From positions 1 to 14,789 of the forward strand of contig JAFGIA010000287.1 of the NCBI GenBank assembly GCA_016929795.1: DNA of 14,789 nt, read 5' to 3'. How positions within the stretch are numbered: position 1 is the stretch's first letter; the number at the start of each line of letters is the position of its first letter. A model generated the notes under the pieces. That model made no database searches. It was not told the DNA's origin and saw nothing but the letters and a program-made list of their open reading frames with translations. This document shows positions 1 to 6,940 of this stretch, piece by piece. The stretch comes from Anaerolineae bacterium. GTDB taxonomy: Bacteria; Chloroflexota; Anaerolineae; JAAYZQ01. The position numbers were made by a program, and so were the translations under genes.

Positions 1-489
1 GGCCAGGATCTTGTGCAGCATGTCCTGCATGCGCTTGAGCTCTTTGTACTGGATCTCGACGTCGGGCGCATAACCACGCGCGCCGCCACCCGCGGGGTGC
101 ATGTGGATCGTGGCGTGGGGCAGCGCATAGCGCCGCCCCTTGGCGCCGGCTGCCAGCAGCACCGTGCCGAGGCTGGCGGTCCAGCCGACGGCGATGGTGG
201 ACACGGGGGCCCGCACCATCTGCAAGGTATCATAGATCGCCAGGCCCGGATAGATCTCGCCACCGGGCGAATTGATATAGAGCTGGATCTCGCGCTCCGG
301 GTTCTCCCTGTCGAGAAAGAGAAGCTGGGCGACGATGAGGTTCGAGACCTGGTCGTTGATCGGCGTGCCGAGAAAGACGATCCGCTCCTTGAGAAGGAGG
401 GAATAGATGTCGTACGCGCGCTCACCTCGCCCGGTGGTTTCGATGACCATCGGAATCAGGCCGCTGTACGGAATTGATGATTCGTGCAT
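1..489 (-). CDS. clpP: ATP-dependent Clp protease proteolytic subunit ClpP (3' end cut by window edge)
   Basis: This is the serine peptidase subunit that forms the ClpP barrel and degrades proteins delivered by ClpX or ClpA/C-type unfoldases in the cytoplasm. The 163 visible residues begin [17 protein letters not shown] and cover most of the fold (about 195-210 aa in the family). The substrate and oxyanion segment [15 protein letters not shown] lies at residues 73-87, the nucleophile is Ser106 in GWTASLGT, and the catalytic His is probably His131 in IHMHPAGG. The catalytic Asp lies beyond the left edge. The start is the ATG at 489-487, preceded by an AGGAGG ribosome site (498-503) with 8 nt spacing. 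It sits 107 nt downstream of tig, the widespread tig-clpP order; clpX may follow off the window. The residues around the nucleophile differ from the usual GQAASMG (Gln to Trp, Met to Leu), so this could be a divergent paralogue. Family assignment is secure. Confidence 0.96.
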   Translation of the reverse strand, partial: MHESSIPYSGLIPMVIETTGRGERAYDIYSLLLKERIVFLGTPINDQVSNLIVAQLLFLDRENPEREIQLYINSPGGEIYPGLAIYDTLQMVRAPVSTIAVGWTASLGTVLLAAGAKGRRYALPHATIHMHPAGGGARGYAPDVEIQYKELKRMQDMLHKILA

Positions 490-523
490 TCTGTTTGCCT
501 CCTGGATTAGCCTTCAAGAAGAC

Positions 524-532
524 AGTATATCA
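524..532 (-). promoter_or_regulatory. possible extended -10 promoter of clpP
   Basis: On the minus strand TGATATACT reads as TGn followed by TATACT, an extended -10 element 35 nt upstream of the clpP start codon. No convincing -35 hexamer is placed 16-18 nt upstream. It would give clpP its own transcript in addition to read-through from tig. This is pattern matching only. Confidence 0.3.
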
Positions 533-596
533 TAGATCCGCCCCCCGCTCTGTAAGGCAAGTAACAGGGGAGGAGCACCAGGGGAGAGGCCGCCGA

Positions 597-2060
597 TCAG
601 GCCTCATCCCCCACCCCTGTCTCCGGCCCAGGCTCTGGCGCTGCACCGATCTCTGGCTCGGGCGCCGCAGGCGACTCGAGCTCAGCCTCCTGTGCCAGCT
701 CGGCCTCGCTGTCGACGTCTGCCTCGGGCTCGCTTTCCTCTTCCTCTTCCTGTGGCTCGGGCTCGGACCCTGCCTCCCCCTCCACCTCGCCACGGCCGAT
801 GGCGATGACGCGCGCCTGGACCCGCTCGACAATCAGATCACTGGCGACCGACTCGCGGCCCTCTTGGCTTTCGAGCATCTCGCGCATCTCGTCGGCCCGA
901 TCGCCGGCCATGGCCACCGTGCGCTCGATCTCGGCCTGGACCGCTTCGGGGTCGGCCTCGAGGCCTTCCATCTGGCCAATCTTTTGCAGGACGAGGCGCT
1001 TGCGCAGGCGGCCCTCGACGCTGGGGCGCAGCTCGCGCTGGTAACTCTCACGCGTCTTGCCAATCATCCGGAAAAAGATGTCGGCCGTCATGCCCGAGGC
1101 GGCGAGCTGGCGCTCGAGCTGGCTCATCGCCATCTCGGCTTCACGGTCGAGTGCCTGCGGCGGGTACTCGATGCGCGGTGCCGCCTCCACCATGGCATCC
1201 AACACCTTGTCCAGGTACTCGGCCTCGGCCGCCAGGCGCGCATCGGTCTCTAGCCGCTCGTGCACCGAGGCACGCAGGTCGTCGATCGCTTCATAGTCGC
1301 CAACCGTCATGATCAGCTCTTCATCGTCGGGCTGGTCGAGCTTGCGCACTGTGTGCAGCCGCACCGTGACCGTCGCCGTCTGGCCGGCAGCGGCATCGTC
1401 GGCGTCGTCCTCCGGCACGTCAAGCTCAAAGCGCTTCTCCTCGCCCGGCGACATGCCGACGATCTGCTCGTGAAAACCGGGCAGCGGATGAGTCGCTCCC
1501 TCCGCCAGGAGCATTTCGTGATTCTCATTATCCATGATCGTCTGCTCGCCGGCGGTGCCCTGCATGTCGAGGACGACCTGGTCGCCCATGGCGGCAGGCT
1601 CTTCCGCCGGCACCCACTGCGCGTGCTCCTGGCGCAAGTTACTGATGTAAGCGTCGACCGCCTCGTCGGTGATCTCTTGGGCCTCCATCGGCACGCGCAC
1701 GGCGCGATAGTCGCCCAGATCCACCTCGGGCTTGATCGGGACGACGACGGTCATGCGGAACGGCTCCCACTCGACGTCTTCTAGCTTGCCGACCTCGTAC
1801 GGCTCGTACTCGATCTGCTCTATCGCTTCCTCGTAGAGATCGTTGCCCTCCTCTTCCAGCATCTGCTGCTGGAGCGCTTCACGGCCAAAAACGCGCACGA
1901 CCGCGTGGAAGGGCGCCTTGCCGCGCCGGTAACCCGGCACGGTGTAATGGCGCGACAAGGTACGCGCCGTCTCGCGCAGTTTCTTGTCGACCTCGGCTTG
2001 ATCGAGCTCAATCATGAGATTGATCTGGCAGTTGTCGAGTCGCTCGGTTGTGACTTTCAT
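597..2060 (-). CDS. tig: trigger factor, ribosome-associated chaperone and peptidyl-prolyl isomerase
   Basis: Trigger factor binds the ribosome near the exit tunnel and shields nascent chains. The 487-aa product shows the three-part architecture: an N-terminal ribosome-binding domain (about 1-120) with the signature loop GYRRGKAP at 43-50 (GFRxGxxP in the family), an FKBP-like isomerase domain at about 155-245, and a helical C-terminal substrate-binding domain at about 258-425. A low-complexity acidic tail follows (426-487, many Glu/Asp/Pro, with a run of six Glu near 438-443). This makes the protein longer than the common 430-450 aa. The start is the ATG at 2060, which gives MKVTTERLDN, the usual N-terminus, with GGAGAG upstream. 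An in-frame extension to 2123 would add 21 residues without family resemblance, so it was rejected. clpP follows after 107 nt. Confidence 0.96.
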   Translation of the reverse strand: MKVTTERLDNCQINLMIELDQAEVDKKLRETARTLSRHYTVPGYRRGKAPFHAVVRVFGREALQQQMLEEEGNDLYEEAIEQIEYEPYEVGKLEDVEWEPFRMTVVVPIKPEVDLGDYRAVRVPMEAQEITDEAVDAYISNLRQEHAQWVPAEEPAAMGDQVVLDMQGTAGEQTIMDNENHEMLLAEGATHPLPGFHEQIVGMSPGEEKRFELDVPEDDADDAAAGQTATVTVRLHTVRKLDQPDDEELIMTVGDYEAIDDLRASVHERLETDARLAAEAEYLDKVLDAMVEAAPRIEYPPQALDREAEMAMSQLERQLAASGMTADIFFRMIGKTRESYQRELRPSVEGRLRKRLVLQKIGQMEGLEADPEAVQAEIERTVAMAGDRADEMREMLESQEGRESVASDLIVERVQARVIAIGRGEVEGEAGSEPEPQEEEEESEPEADVDSEAELAQEAELESPAAPEPEIGAAPEPGPETGVGDEA

Positions 2061-2137
2061 CTGGCTTTCACTCTCCTGTCGCTGCAATTGTGGCGTACTG
2101 CTCTCCCTCGTCGCGGCACACACCAGTGCTGTGCGAA

Positions 2138-2146
2138 ATTATCACA
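2138..2146 (-). promoter_or_regulatory. possible secondary extended -10 promoter of tig
   Basis: Immediately after the terminator T-run, the minus strand reads TGTGATAAT: a TGn extension plus GATAAT, five of six matches to TATAAT. No -35 match is seen 17 nt upstream. It would start a tig transcript downstream of the terminator, with a leader of about 70 nt. Weak evidence, but it matters for deciding whether the upstream hairpin attenuates tig. Confidence 0.3.
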
Positions 2147-2174
2147 AAAAGGCCTCAGCACCGGGGGCTGAGGC
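2146..2174 (-). terminator. rho-independent terminator between trmO and tig
   Basis: A perfect 8-bp stem, GCCTCAGC (2152-2159) with GCTGAGGC (2167-2174), encloses a 7-nt loop. On the minus strand it is followed by five T residues (the AAAAA at 2146-2150 on plus). This is the standard intrinsic terminator form and would end the AIM24-GNAT-trmO transcript. It also lies downstream of the best promoter for tig, so it is inside the tig leader. Confidence 0.85.
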
Positions 2175-2199
2175 ACCTCGTGCAAGCGGCATACACCGT

Positions 2200-2220
2200 G
2201 CCGATTATGACATAATCGGC
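2200..2220. promoter_or_regulatory. 9-bp inverted repeat over the tig -10 box (putative operator)
   Basis: GCCGATTAT-GAC-ATAATCGGC is a perfect 9-bp dyad with a 3-nt centre. It covers the proposed tig -10 hexamer (2204-2209) and extends to both sides of it. It lacks a T-run, so it does not look like a terminator. It is not the CIRCE element (TTAGCACTC-N9-GAGTGCTAA). A DNA-binding regulator site is the simplest reading; the regulator is unknown. Confidence 0.55.
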
Positions 2221-2232
2221 GGCGAAAGTCAA
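2204..2232 (-). promoter_or_regulatory. sigma-70-type promoter of tig
   Basis: On the minus strand, -35 TTGACT (2232-2227), a 17-nt spacer, and -10 CATAAT (2209-2204) each match five of six consensus bases at ideal spacing. Transcription would start near 2197, giving a leader of about 137 nt to the tig ATG. The leader contains the terminator hairpin at 2146-2174. Confidence 0.65.
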
Positions 2233-2265
2233 ATAGAGAGCCGGGGATCGATGGATTCCCATCCT

Positions 2266-2766
2266 CTAGCGGAATCGTCCATCCGCGCGCTGATCCCCCA
2301 CCTGCCCGCGGCCTGCCTCGAGCCACCCCAGACGCTCCACCAGGGGGTGGTCGAACTCGGGCACGTAGGGCTTGACGTCGAGCAGGGGGGTGCCGTCGAG
2401 CACGTCGATGCCCTCGACGTGGAGCGTGCTGCCCTCGACGGAGAGGAGGCGCACGACAGAGAGGCCGATGGGGTTCGGGCGCCGGGGCGCGCGCGTGGCA
2501 AAGACGCCGTGGGGAACCGCATCGAGGAACGGCGTGACGGTGAGCCGGCATTCGCCAGCCTGGTGAAAATGGTAGAGGAGGATAACGTGCGAAAAGCCAT
2601 CAAGGTCGCGCAGGCCCTCAACCCACTCAGGATCGACCTCGACGCAGCCTGGCACGCCGGCCGCTCCTGGCGGCTGGATAGGCATGCCCTCGATGCCGCT
2701 AAATGGGCTATGGATCGTGCCGATGGCACGATAGTGGATCTCTACGGCCCGGCTCCCTTGACTCAT
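2266..2766 (-). CDS. trmO: TsaA/TrmO-family tRNA methyltransferase (tRNA t6A37 N6-methylation)
   Basis: Members of this SAM-dependent family (YaeB/TsaA/TrmO, class VIII beta-barrel fold) methylate N6-threonylcarbamoyladenosine at position 37 of tRNA-Thr. The 166-aa product shows the family hallmarks: AIGTIHSPF at 14-22, the SAM-site block TRAPRRPNPIGLSVV at 91-105, and DVLDGTPLLDVKPY at 121-134. It is the short, single-domain form; the E. coli protein carries an extra C-terminal domain missing here, so the precise tRNA substrate is inferred. The start is the ATG at 2766 with a GGAGG site 5-6 nt upstream, embedded in the tail of the GNAT gene; only 8 nt separate the two genes. It is last in the AIM24-GNAT-trmO unit and is followed by a terminator at 2146-2174. 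Confidence 0.88.
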   Translation of the reverse strand: MSQGSRAVEIHYRAIGTIHSPFSGIEGMPIQPPGAAGVPGCVEVDPEWVEGLRDLDGFSHVILLYHFHQAGECRLTVTPFLDAVPHGVFATRAPRRPNPIGLSVVRLLSVEGSTLHVEGIDVLDGTPLLDVKPYVPEFDHPLVERLGWLEAGRGQVGDQRADGRFR

Positions 2767-2774
2767 CGTCCCTC

Positions 2775-3371
2775 CTACAGGTCGAGATACCAGAGCAGCA
2801 GCACCTCGTCCGCCACGTGTGGCTGCCCGGCATAGGCGTAGCGGTGGCTGCCGCCGAGGCGGCAGCCCACCGCGGCGTAGAAGCGGCACGCCGGCACGTT
2901 CACGTTCTGTGTCTCGATTTTGAGCCGGGTGCAGGCCTGCGCACGCGCCCACGCCGCCGCCTCGTGGAAGAGGCGCGCGCCGATGCCGAACCCACGGTAC
3001 TCGGGACGCACGCGAATATCCCACAGCACGGCCAGGTCGCGGCGCCCTTCGAGCATGTTCACCTCGGGCGTCTCGAAGGCGACCGCCGCAGCACCGGCGG
3101 CCTGCCCCCCTGGCGCGCGCGCGATCAGAAACCCCCAACGAGAGATGTCCCAATGCCGCGCCCACGCGGATGGCGGGCCATCCGGGTACGCGTCATAGTC
3201 CTTCACGACCGGCGTGTCGACCGCCTCCTCGCGCAGCGCGATCCCGCCCAGCCCGCCGTCGAGCAGCACGGGGACGAGGGTGGAGCGCACCGTGTAGGCG
3301 ATGGAGATGGTGGCATAGTCGGGCAGTGAGCCGACGCCTTCTTCACGGATGGTGACGTGCACGGTTCTCAC
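2775..3371 (-). CDS. GNAT-family N-acetyltransferase (streptothricin-acetyltransferase-like)
   Basis: A 198-aa acetyl-CoA-dependent N-acetyltransferase, cytoplasmic. The acetyl-CoA-binding motif A is clear at 118-138 (DIRVRPEYRGFGIGARLF, with the RGFGIG pyrophosphate loop). It is followed by the motif B region KIETQNVNVPACRFYAAVGC at 151-170. The ETQNxNVxACRFY stretch resembles the streptothricin/Sat branch, but no substrate can be assigned from sequence and resistance should not be assumed. The N-terminal 110 residues match no motif I recognise. The start used is the GTG at 3371, 3 nt after the stop of the AIM24 gene; the ribosome site is weak, so translation is probably coupled. An alternative GTG lies three codons further in. 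It is the middle gene of the unit. Confidence 0.85.
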   Translation of the reverse strand: MRTVHVTIREEGVGSLPDYATISIAYTVRSTLVPVLLDGGLGGIALREEAVDTPVVKDYDAYPDGPPSAWARHWDISRWGFLIARAPGGQAAGAAAVAFETPEVNMLEGRRDLAVLWDIRVRPEYRGFGIGARLFHEAAAWARAQACTRLKIETQNVNVPACRFYAAVGCRLGGSHRYAYAGQPHVADEVLLLWYLDL

Positions 3372-3374
3372 GTC

Positions 3375-4067
3375 TCAACCCTGCTGCTGAAAGTAGGTCT
3401 CCTCGTAGGGCTGCAGGACGACCCAGCCACTGCCCTCGAACATGAGCTGGATCGACTCGCCGCTGCCACGGCCAAGGAAGGACTTTAAGGACACGTCGGT
3501 GCGAATGTCGGGCTGGAGCGAGCCCGACCAAGCCACCGTGGCGTTCGGGTCGCTAAAGACCGGGTGGCCCGGCTCGACGCGCAGCGCGAGCGGCTCGTAG
3601 TGGGTGGTGATGGCGACCATGCCGCGGCCGCTGAGGCGCACGTTAAAGAGGCCGCCAGCCATCAGCCCCGCCACGCGTCGCATCATGGTGATGTCCCAGT
3701 CGACGCCGTCCTGGAAGGCGAGGAGATCGTTGCCGTTGACGACGATGGTCTCACCGGCAAGGTCCAGGACCTGGACCTTTTTGCCGACGTCGGCCAGGTA
3801 GACGCGGCCCTGGCCCTCCATCTTCATCAGACGCGTGCCCTCGCCCGAGAAGGTGCGGCGCACCATGCGTCCAAGGCCGTGCTCCAGCACGCCCTCGCGG
3901 GTGAACTTTACCTGGCCGACATAGCCGATCATGCTGCCCAGCTTGGCCCAGACACGGCCGGCGAGGTTGACCTCGAGGAGGTAGGGGTTCTCGATCTGGA
4001 AGGGCGCGTGCGCGGCGTCATCCTGCGCGACGGCCGTGATAAATTCCTCAACTGAATACATAGCCAT
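3375..4067 (-). CDS. AIM24-family protein
   Basis: A 230-aa protein of the AIM24 family (TIGR00266-like beta-structured fold). The biochemical role of bacterial members is not established; the yeast namesake is a mitochondrial inner-membrane organisation factor. Family-like features are the Gly-rich first half with MIGYVGQVKFTREG at 46-59, GEGTRLMKMEGQGRVYLAD at 75-93, NGNDLLAFQDGV at 111-122, a Gly-rich segment near 134-150, and SDPNATVAWSGSL at 172-184. No signal peptide or membrane segment is seen. The start is the ATG at 4067 with GGAG six nt upstream; a longer in-frame reading has no ribosome site and runs over the promoter. It is the first gene of the AIM24-GNAT-trmO unit, divergent from the MFS gene. 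Confidence 0.88.
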   Translation of the reverse strand: MAMYSVEEFITAVAQDDAAHAPFQIENPYLLEVNLAGRVWAKLGSMIGYVGQVKFTREGVLEHGLGRMVRRTFSGEGTRLMKMEGQGRVYLADVGKKVQVLDLAGETIVVNGNDLLAFQDGVDWDITMMRRVAGLMAGGLFNVRLSGRGMVAITTHYEPLALRVEPGHPVFSDPNATVAWSGSLQPDIRTDVSLKSFLGRGSGESIQLMFEGSGWVVLQPYEETYFQQQG

Positions 4068-4122
4068 GGCTCTCTCCATTTCTCTATGCCGCTCGTAGCG
4101 GCGCGTGCCATCTGCTGGGGAG

Positions 4123-4151
4123 ATTATAGCACGGCGAGGGATGGCGAGCAA
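4123..4151 (-). promoter_or_regulatory. promoter of the AIM24-GNAT-trmO unit
   Basis: The minus strand has a perfect -10 TATAAT (4128-4123), a 17-nt spacer, and -35 TTGCTC (4151-4146, three of six, TTG conserved). The start point would be near 4116, leaving a leader of about 50 nt. It lies back to back with the MFS promoter, with the two -35 boxes 9 nt apart. Confidence 0.65.
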
Positions 4152-4160
4152 GACAGGAAG

Positions 4161-4189
4161 TTGACTTTTCGATGACGCTCGGTTACAAT
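4161..4189 (+). promoter_or_regulatory. sigma-70-type promoter of the MFS transporter gene
   Basis: -35 TTGACT (4161-4166), 17-nt spacer, -10 TACAAT (4184-4189): five of six matches in both boxes at ideal spacing. The transcript would start near 4196, giving a leader of about 26 nt that contains the AGGAGG ribosome site at 4207-4212. Confidence 0.75.
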
Positions 4190-4221
4190 GCGCTGGCATC
4201 TCACAGAGGAGGAAGGGATCG

Positions 4222-5538
4222 ATGGAGACCCGGCTCGACTACAAAAAGACGTTCCTGCTTGGTTTTGGCTTTCTGGGCGTCAGTTTCATGTGGATCCTCT
4301 ACAATTCGTACGTGCCGATCTTTTTGCAGGCAGGCAACCCGGAGTTTGGCACAACCGAGGGCGCGGTGACGGCAGGGTTTGGGCTGAGCGCCACCGTCGC
4401 CGGGTTCATCATGACCCTTGACAACATTGCCGCCTTTTTCATCCAGCCGCTCATCGGCGTGGCGAGCGACAGGACACGCACGCGCTTTGGGCGGCGCATG
4501 CCCTACATCCTGGGCGCGGTGCCGGTGGCGGTGATCGCCTTTGCCCTGATTCCCCTCGCCGTGGGCCAGATCCCGGCGGGGCTGTCGGGCCAGACGGCGG
4601 AGCTGGGCGGGCAGCTCGCATTCTTTATGATCGCGGTGGGCGTGTTCCTGCTGGCGATGGCGATCTTTCGCACCCCCGTGATCGCGCTGATGCCCGATAT
4701 CACGCCGTCTCCGCTGCGGTCAAAGGCGAACGGGGTGATCAATATGATGGGGGGCATCGGCTCGCTGCTGGCCACGTTCGGCGGCGCGGTGCTCTACAGC
4801 CTCTACCGGCCGCTGCCCTTCTGGTTTGGGTCGGTGCTGATGGTGGTGGCCGCGCTGGTGGTGTTTGTGGCGATCAAGGAGCCGCGCCCGGAGCAAGGCA
4901 CCTCGGCTGTCGAAGATGATAGGCGGTGGTGGGACACGATCCGCGAGCTGGGTACCATTCCGCGCGAGGAGCGGCGCAGCCTGCTGCTGCTGCTGGGCGC
5001 GATCTTTGCCTGGTTCGTCGGCTATAACGCCATCGAGACCTTTTTCACCTCGTATGGCACGTTCCGCCTGGGCGTGGCCGAGAGCACGGCGGCGCTGCTG
5101 CTCGGCTTTTTCTCGGTGACCTTTATCGCGTTTTCGATTCCGGGGGGGATGCTGGCGGAGCGCTGGGGGCGGCGGCGGACGATCCTGACCGGGCTGGCAG
5201 CGCTGACGGTGCTGCTGGTGGCCATGTCGCTGCTGCCGAACGTGTACGCCGTCGGCGCGTTGATGTTCCTGGGGGGCATGGCCTGGTCGCTGATCAATAT
5301 CAACTCGCTGCCGATGGTGATCGACACCGCGCCTGACGACAGGCTGCTGGGCACCTACACCGGCCTCTACTACATCTCGGGCACGCTGGCGGCCATCGTG
5401 GGACCGATCCTGAACGGCTGGATCATCGAGGCGGCAGGCAACAATTACAACACGATTTTCGTGGTGGGCCCGGTGTTCATGGTCATCGCCATGGTGTGCA
5501 TGTGGTTCGTGACGCGGGGCGAGGCGCGGACGGGGTAG
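4222..5538 (+). CDS. major facilitator superfamily transporter, probable sugar permease
   Basis: A 438-aa, 12-helix integral membrane carrier, probably proton- or cation-coupled. Hydrophobic segments are spread over two halves with a charged central loop (about 220-255, rich in Arg/Glu/Asp). The loop 2-3 signature is at 79-96 (GVASDRTRTRFGRRMPYI), and its counterpart in the second half is GGMLAERWGRRRTI. The DRTRTRFGRRMP form is shared with the sucrose/SLC45 and GPH-like sugar carriers, so a glycoside or sugar substrate is the best guess; the substrate is not provable here. The start is the ATG at 4222 with AGGAGG 9 nt upstream. It is the only plus-strand gene, has its own promoter, and converges on xylA. 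Its position beside a xyloside-degrading locus suggests, but does not show, a role in pentose or xyloside uptake. Confidence 0.88.
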   Translation: METRLDYKKTFLLGFGFLGVSFMWILYNSYVPIFLQAGNPEFGTTEGAVTAGFGLSATVAGFIMTLDNIAAFFIQPLIGVASDRTRTRFGRRMPYILGAVPVAVIAFALIPLAVGQIPAGLSGQTAELGGQLAFFMIAVGVFLLAMAIFRTPVIALMPDITPSPLRSKANGVINMMGGIGSLLATFGGAVLYSLYRPLPFWFGSVLMVVAALVVFVAIKEPRPEQGTSAVEDDRRWWDTIRELGTIPREERRSLLLLLGAIFAWFVGYNAIETFFTSYGTFRLGVAESTAALLLGFFSVTFIAFSIPGGMLAERWGRRRTILTGLAALTVLLVAMSLLPNVYAVGALMFLGGMAWSLININSLPMVIDTAPDDRLLGTYTGLYYISGTLAAIVGPILNGWIIEAAGNNYNTIFVVGPVFMVIAMVCMWFVTRGEARTG

Positions 5539-5610
5539 GGGGAGAGGGTTACTCTTCGGCCTTGCGGTGGTTTGCGGGATGCCCCGGGTGGATGGGATGG
5601 GGGGAGACGT

Positions 5611-5650
5611 GCGAAGCAATCCCCTGTTGTGCAGGTGGGGATTGCTTCGC
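5611..5650. repeat. 14-bp perfect palindrome, REP-like dispersed repeat between convergent genes
   Basis: GCGAAGCAATCCCC (5611-5624) pairs perfectly with GGGGATTGCTTCGC (5637-5650) around a 12-nt loop; TCACAATGACA follows. The core GATTGCTTCGCTCACAATGACA type is a familiar intergenic repeat in several bacterial lineages, often mistranslated as HCERSNP-like peptides in spurious ORFs. It sits in the 181-nt gap between the converging ends of the MFS gene and xylA and could also act as a bidirectional transcription barrier. It has no T-run, so it is not a textbook terminator. Confidence 0.8.
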
Positions 5651-5719
5651 TCACAATGACAAGGGATGTAGGCCCTGGCTGCGGGTGCGAGGAGAACCGG
5701 TGACAGCCCGTGTGATGTA

Positions 5720-6889
5720 CTAGCGCACCCCAAGCAGCAGGTCGTTGACCAACTGGTCGAGTTTTTCGTACCTCATGCCGCGCTGGCCGAGGGCGACGCG
5801 GTCGAAACGGTGTGCCTTGAGGGCGGCGGCTTTTTCGGGCGAGTAGGCCCCGCTGAACTCGGCCATGGAGCCGTCGTCGGCATGGATCTCGGCCAGCAGG
5901 GCGCCGATCTCGGCGTCGGCGTGGAACCGCTCGGCCTTTTCCTTCAGCACCAGGTAGGTGCGCATGCAGCCGCGGGCAAAGTCCTTGACGCCCTCGACGT
6001 CCTCGGTGCGAAAGGCGTGGGCGTCAAAGTGGCGGCTGCCCCCGTAGCCGACGTCCTCCAGGAACTTGACCAGGAAGAATGCCTGCTTCAGGTTCTGCGC
6101 GCCAAAGCGCCAGTCCTGGTCAAAGCGGGCATAGTTCTGATCGTTCAGGTCGATGTGAAAGAGCTTGCCCGCCTCCCAGGCCTGAGCGACGGCGTGCATA
6201 AAGTTGAGCCCGGCCATGTGCTCGTGAGCAACTTCGGGGTTGACGCCGACCATGCCGGGGTGATCGAGTGTTTCGATAAAGCCAAGGTAGGCGCCCGTGG
6301 TCGGGAAATAGAGGTCGCCGCGCGGCTCGTTCGGCTTGGCCTCCAGCGCGAACTTGAGGTGGTAGCCCTGGTCGAGGGTGTATTCGCACAAAAAGTTGAG
6401 CGCCTCACGAAAGCGCTTGATAGCCTCGACGGGGTCCTTGGCGGCGTCGGCCTCGATCCCCTCGCGCCCACCCCAGAAGACGTAAATGCCGGCGCCCAGC
6501 TCGACGCCCAGGTCAATGGCGTGCATCGTCTTGTGAAGCGCATAGGCGCGCACCTTTGGGTCGTTGGCAGTAAAAGCGCCATCCCTGAAAGCGGGATCGG
6601 CAAAGAGGTTGGTGGTGGCCATGGGCACGACGAGGCTGGTGTCGGCCAGCGCCTTTTTGAACGACTTGAGGATGGCGGCGCGCTCGGCGGGGGTAGCGTC
6701 GATGGGGATCAGGTCGTTGTCGTGCAAGTTGACACCGTAGGCGCCGACCTCCCCCAACAGGTAGACGATATCGGCCGGCAACAGGCGCGGCCGCACGTCG
6801 GCACCAAAAGCGTCACCGCCAGGGTTGCCGACGGTCCAGAGGCCGAAGGTAAACTTGTGCTCGGGCCTGGGTTGGTAAAGGTTCGACAT
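5720..6889 (-). CDS. xylA: xylose isomerase, short actinobacterial-type (class I)
   Basis: Interconverts D-xylose and D-xylulose (EC 5.3.1.5; also D-glucose and D-fructose) in the cytoplasm as a tetrameric TIM barrel with two divalent metal ions. The 389-aa length matches the Streptomyces-type enzymes, and the active site is complete with a two-residue offset. The residues are Trp18 (FGLWTVG), His56 and Asp59 (LHDNDLIP), Trp139 (VFWGGREG), Glu183 and Lys185 ([12 protein letters not shown]), Glu219 and His222 (NPEVAHEH), Asp247 (HIDLNDQ), Asp257 and Asp259 (FDQDWRFG), and Asp289 (HFDAHAF). The start is the ATG at 6889 behind AGGAGG with 7 nt spacing. It lies 51 nt downstream of the solute-binding-protein gene and is last in the locus. 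Xylulokinase is not adjacent: the next gene is the convergent MFS. Confidence 0.97.
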   Translation of the reverse strand: MSNLYQPRPEHKFTFGLWTVGNPGGDAFGADVRPRLLPADIVYLLGEVGAYGVNLHDNDLIPIDATPAERAAILKSFKKALADTSLVVPMATTNLFADPAFRDGAFTANDPKVRAYALHKTMHAIDLGVELGAGIYVFWGGREGIEADAAKDPVEAIKRFREALNFLCEYTLDQGYHLKFALEAKPNEPRGDLYFPTTGAYLGFIETLDHPGMVGVNPEVAHEHMAGLNFMHAVAQAWEAGKLFHIDLNDQNYARFDQDWRFGAQNLKQAFFLVKFLEDVGYGGSRHFDAHAFRTEDVEGVKDFARGCMRTYLVLKEKAERFHADAEIGALLAEIHADDGSMAEFSGAYSPEKAAALKAHRFDRVALGQRGMRYEKLDQLVNDLLLGVR

Positions 6890-6940
6890 CTCCTCTCCTC
6901 CTATTTCAGTGTGTGCGTTTTTTGGCCACTGGCAACCGGG

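Noticed and set aside
474..1253. Long plus-strand ORF (259 aa) opposite tig
   Set aside because: Antisense shadow of trigger factor in GC-rich DNA; no family resemblance and no ribosome site.
2061..2123. 21-residue N-terminal extension of trigger factor
   Set aside because: No ribosome site and no homology; the family starts at the internal Met with GGAGAG upstream.
2767..3165. Extended N-terminus of the TrmO ORF
   Set aside because: Overlaps the GNAT gene in another frame and is Arg/Gly-rich shadow; the ATG at 2766 has a GGAGG site.
2775..3371. Antibiotic (streptothricin) resistance gene
   Set aside because: The resemblance is limited to general GNAT motifs and the gene sits in a housekeeping-like unit; the substrate cannot be inferred.
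4720..5733. 337-aa minus-strand ORF opposite the MFS gene, containing CHCERSNPH
   Set aside because: It translates the REP-like palindrome plus the antisense of a real transporter; the CERSNP string is a known sign of a spurious ORF.
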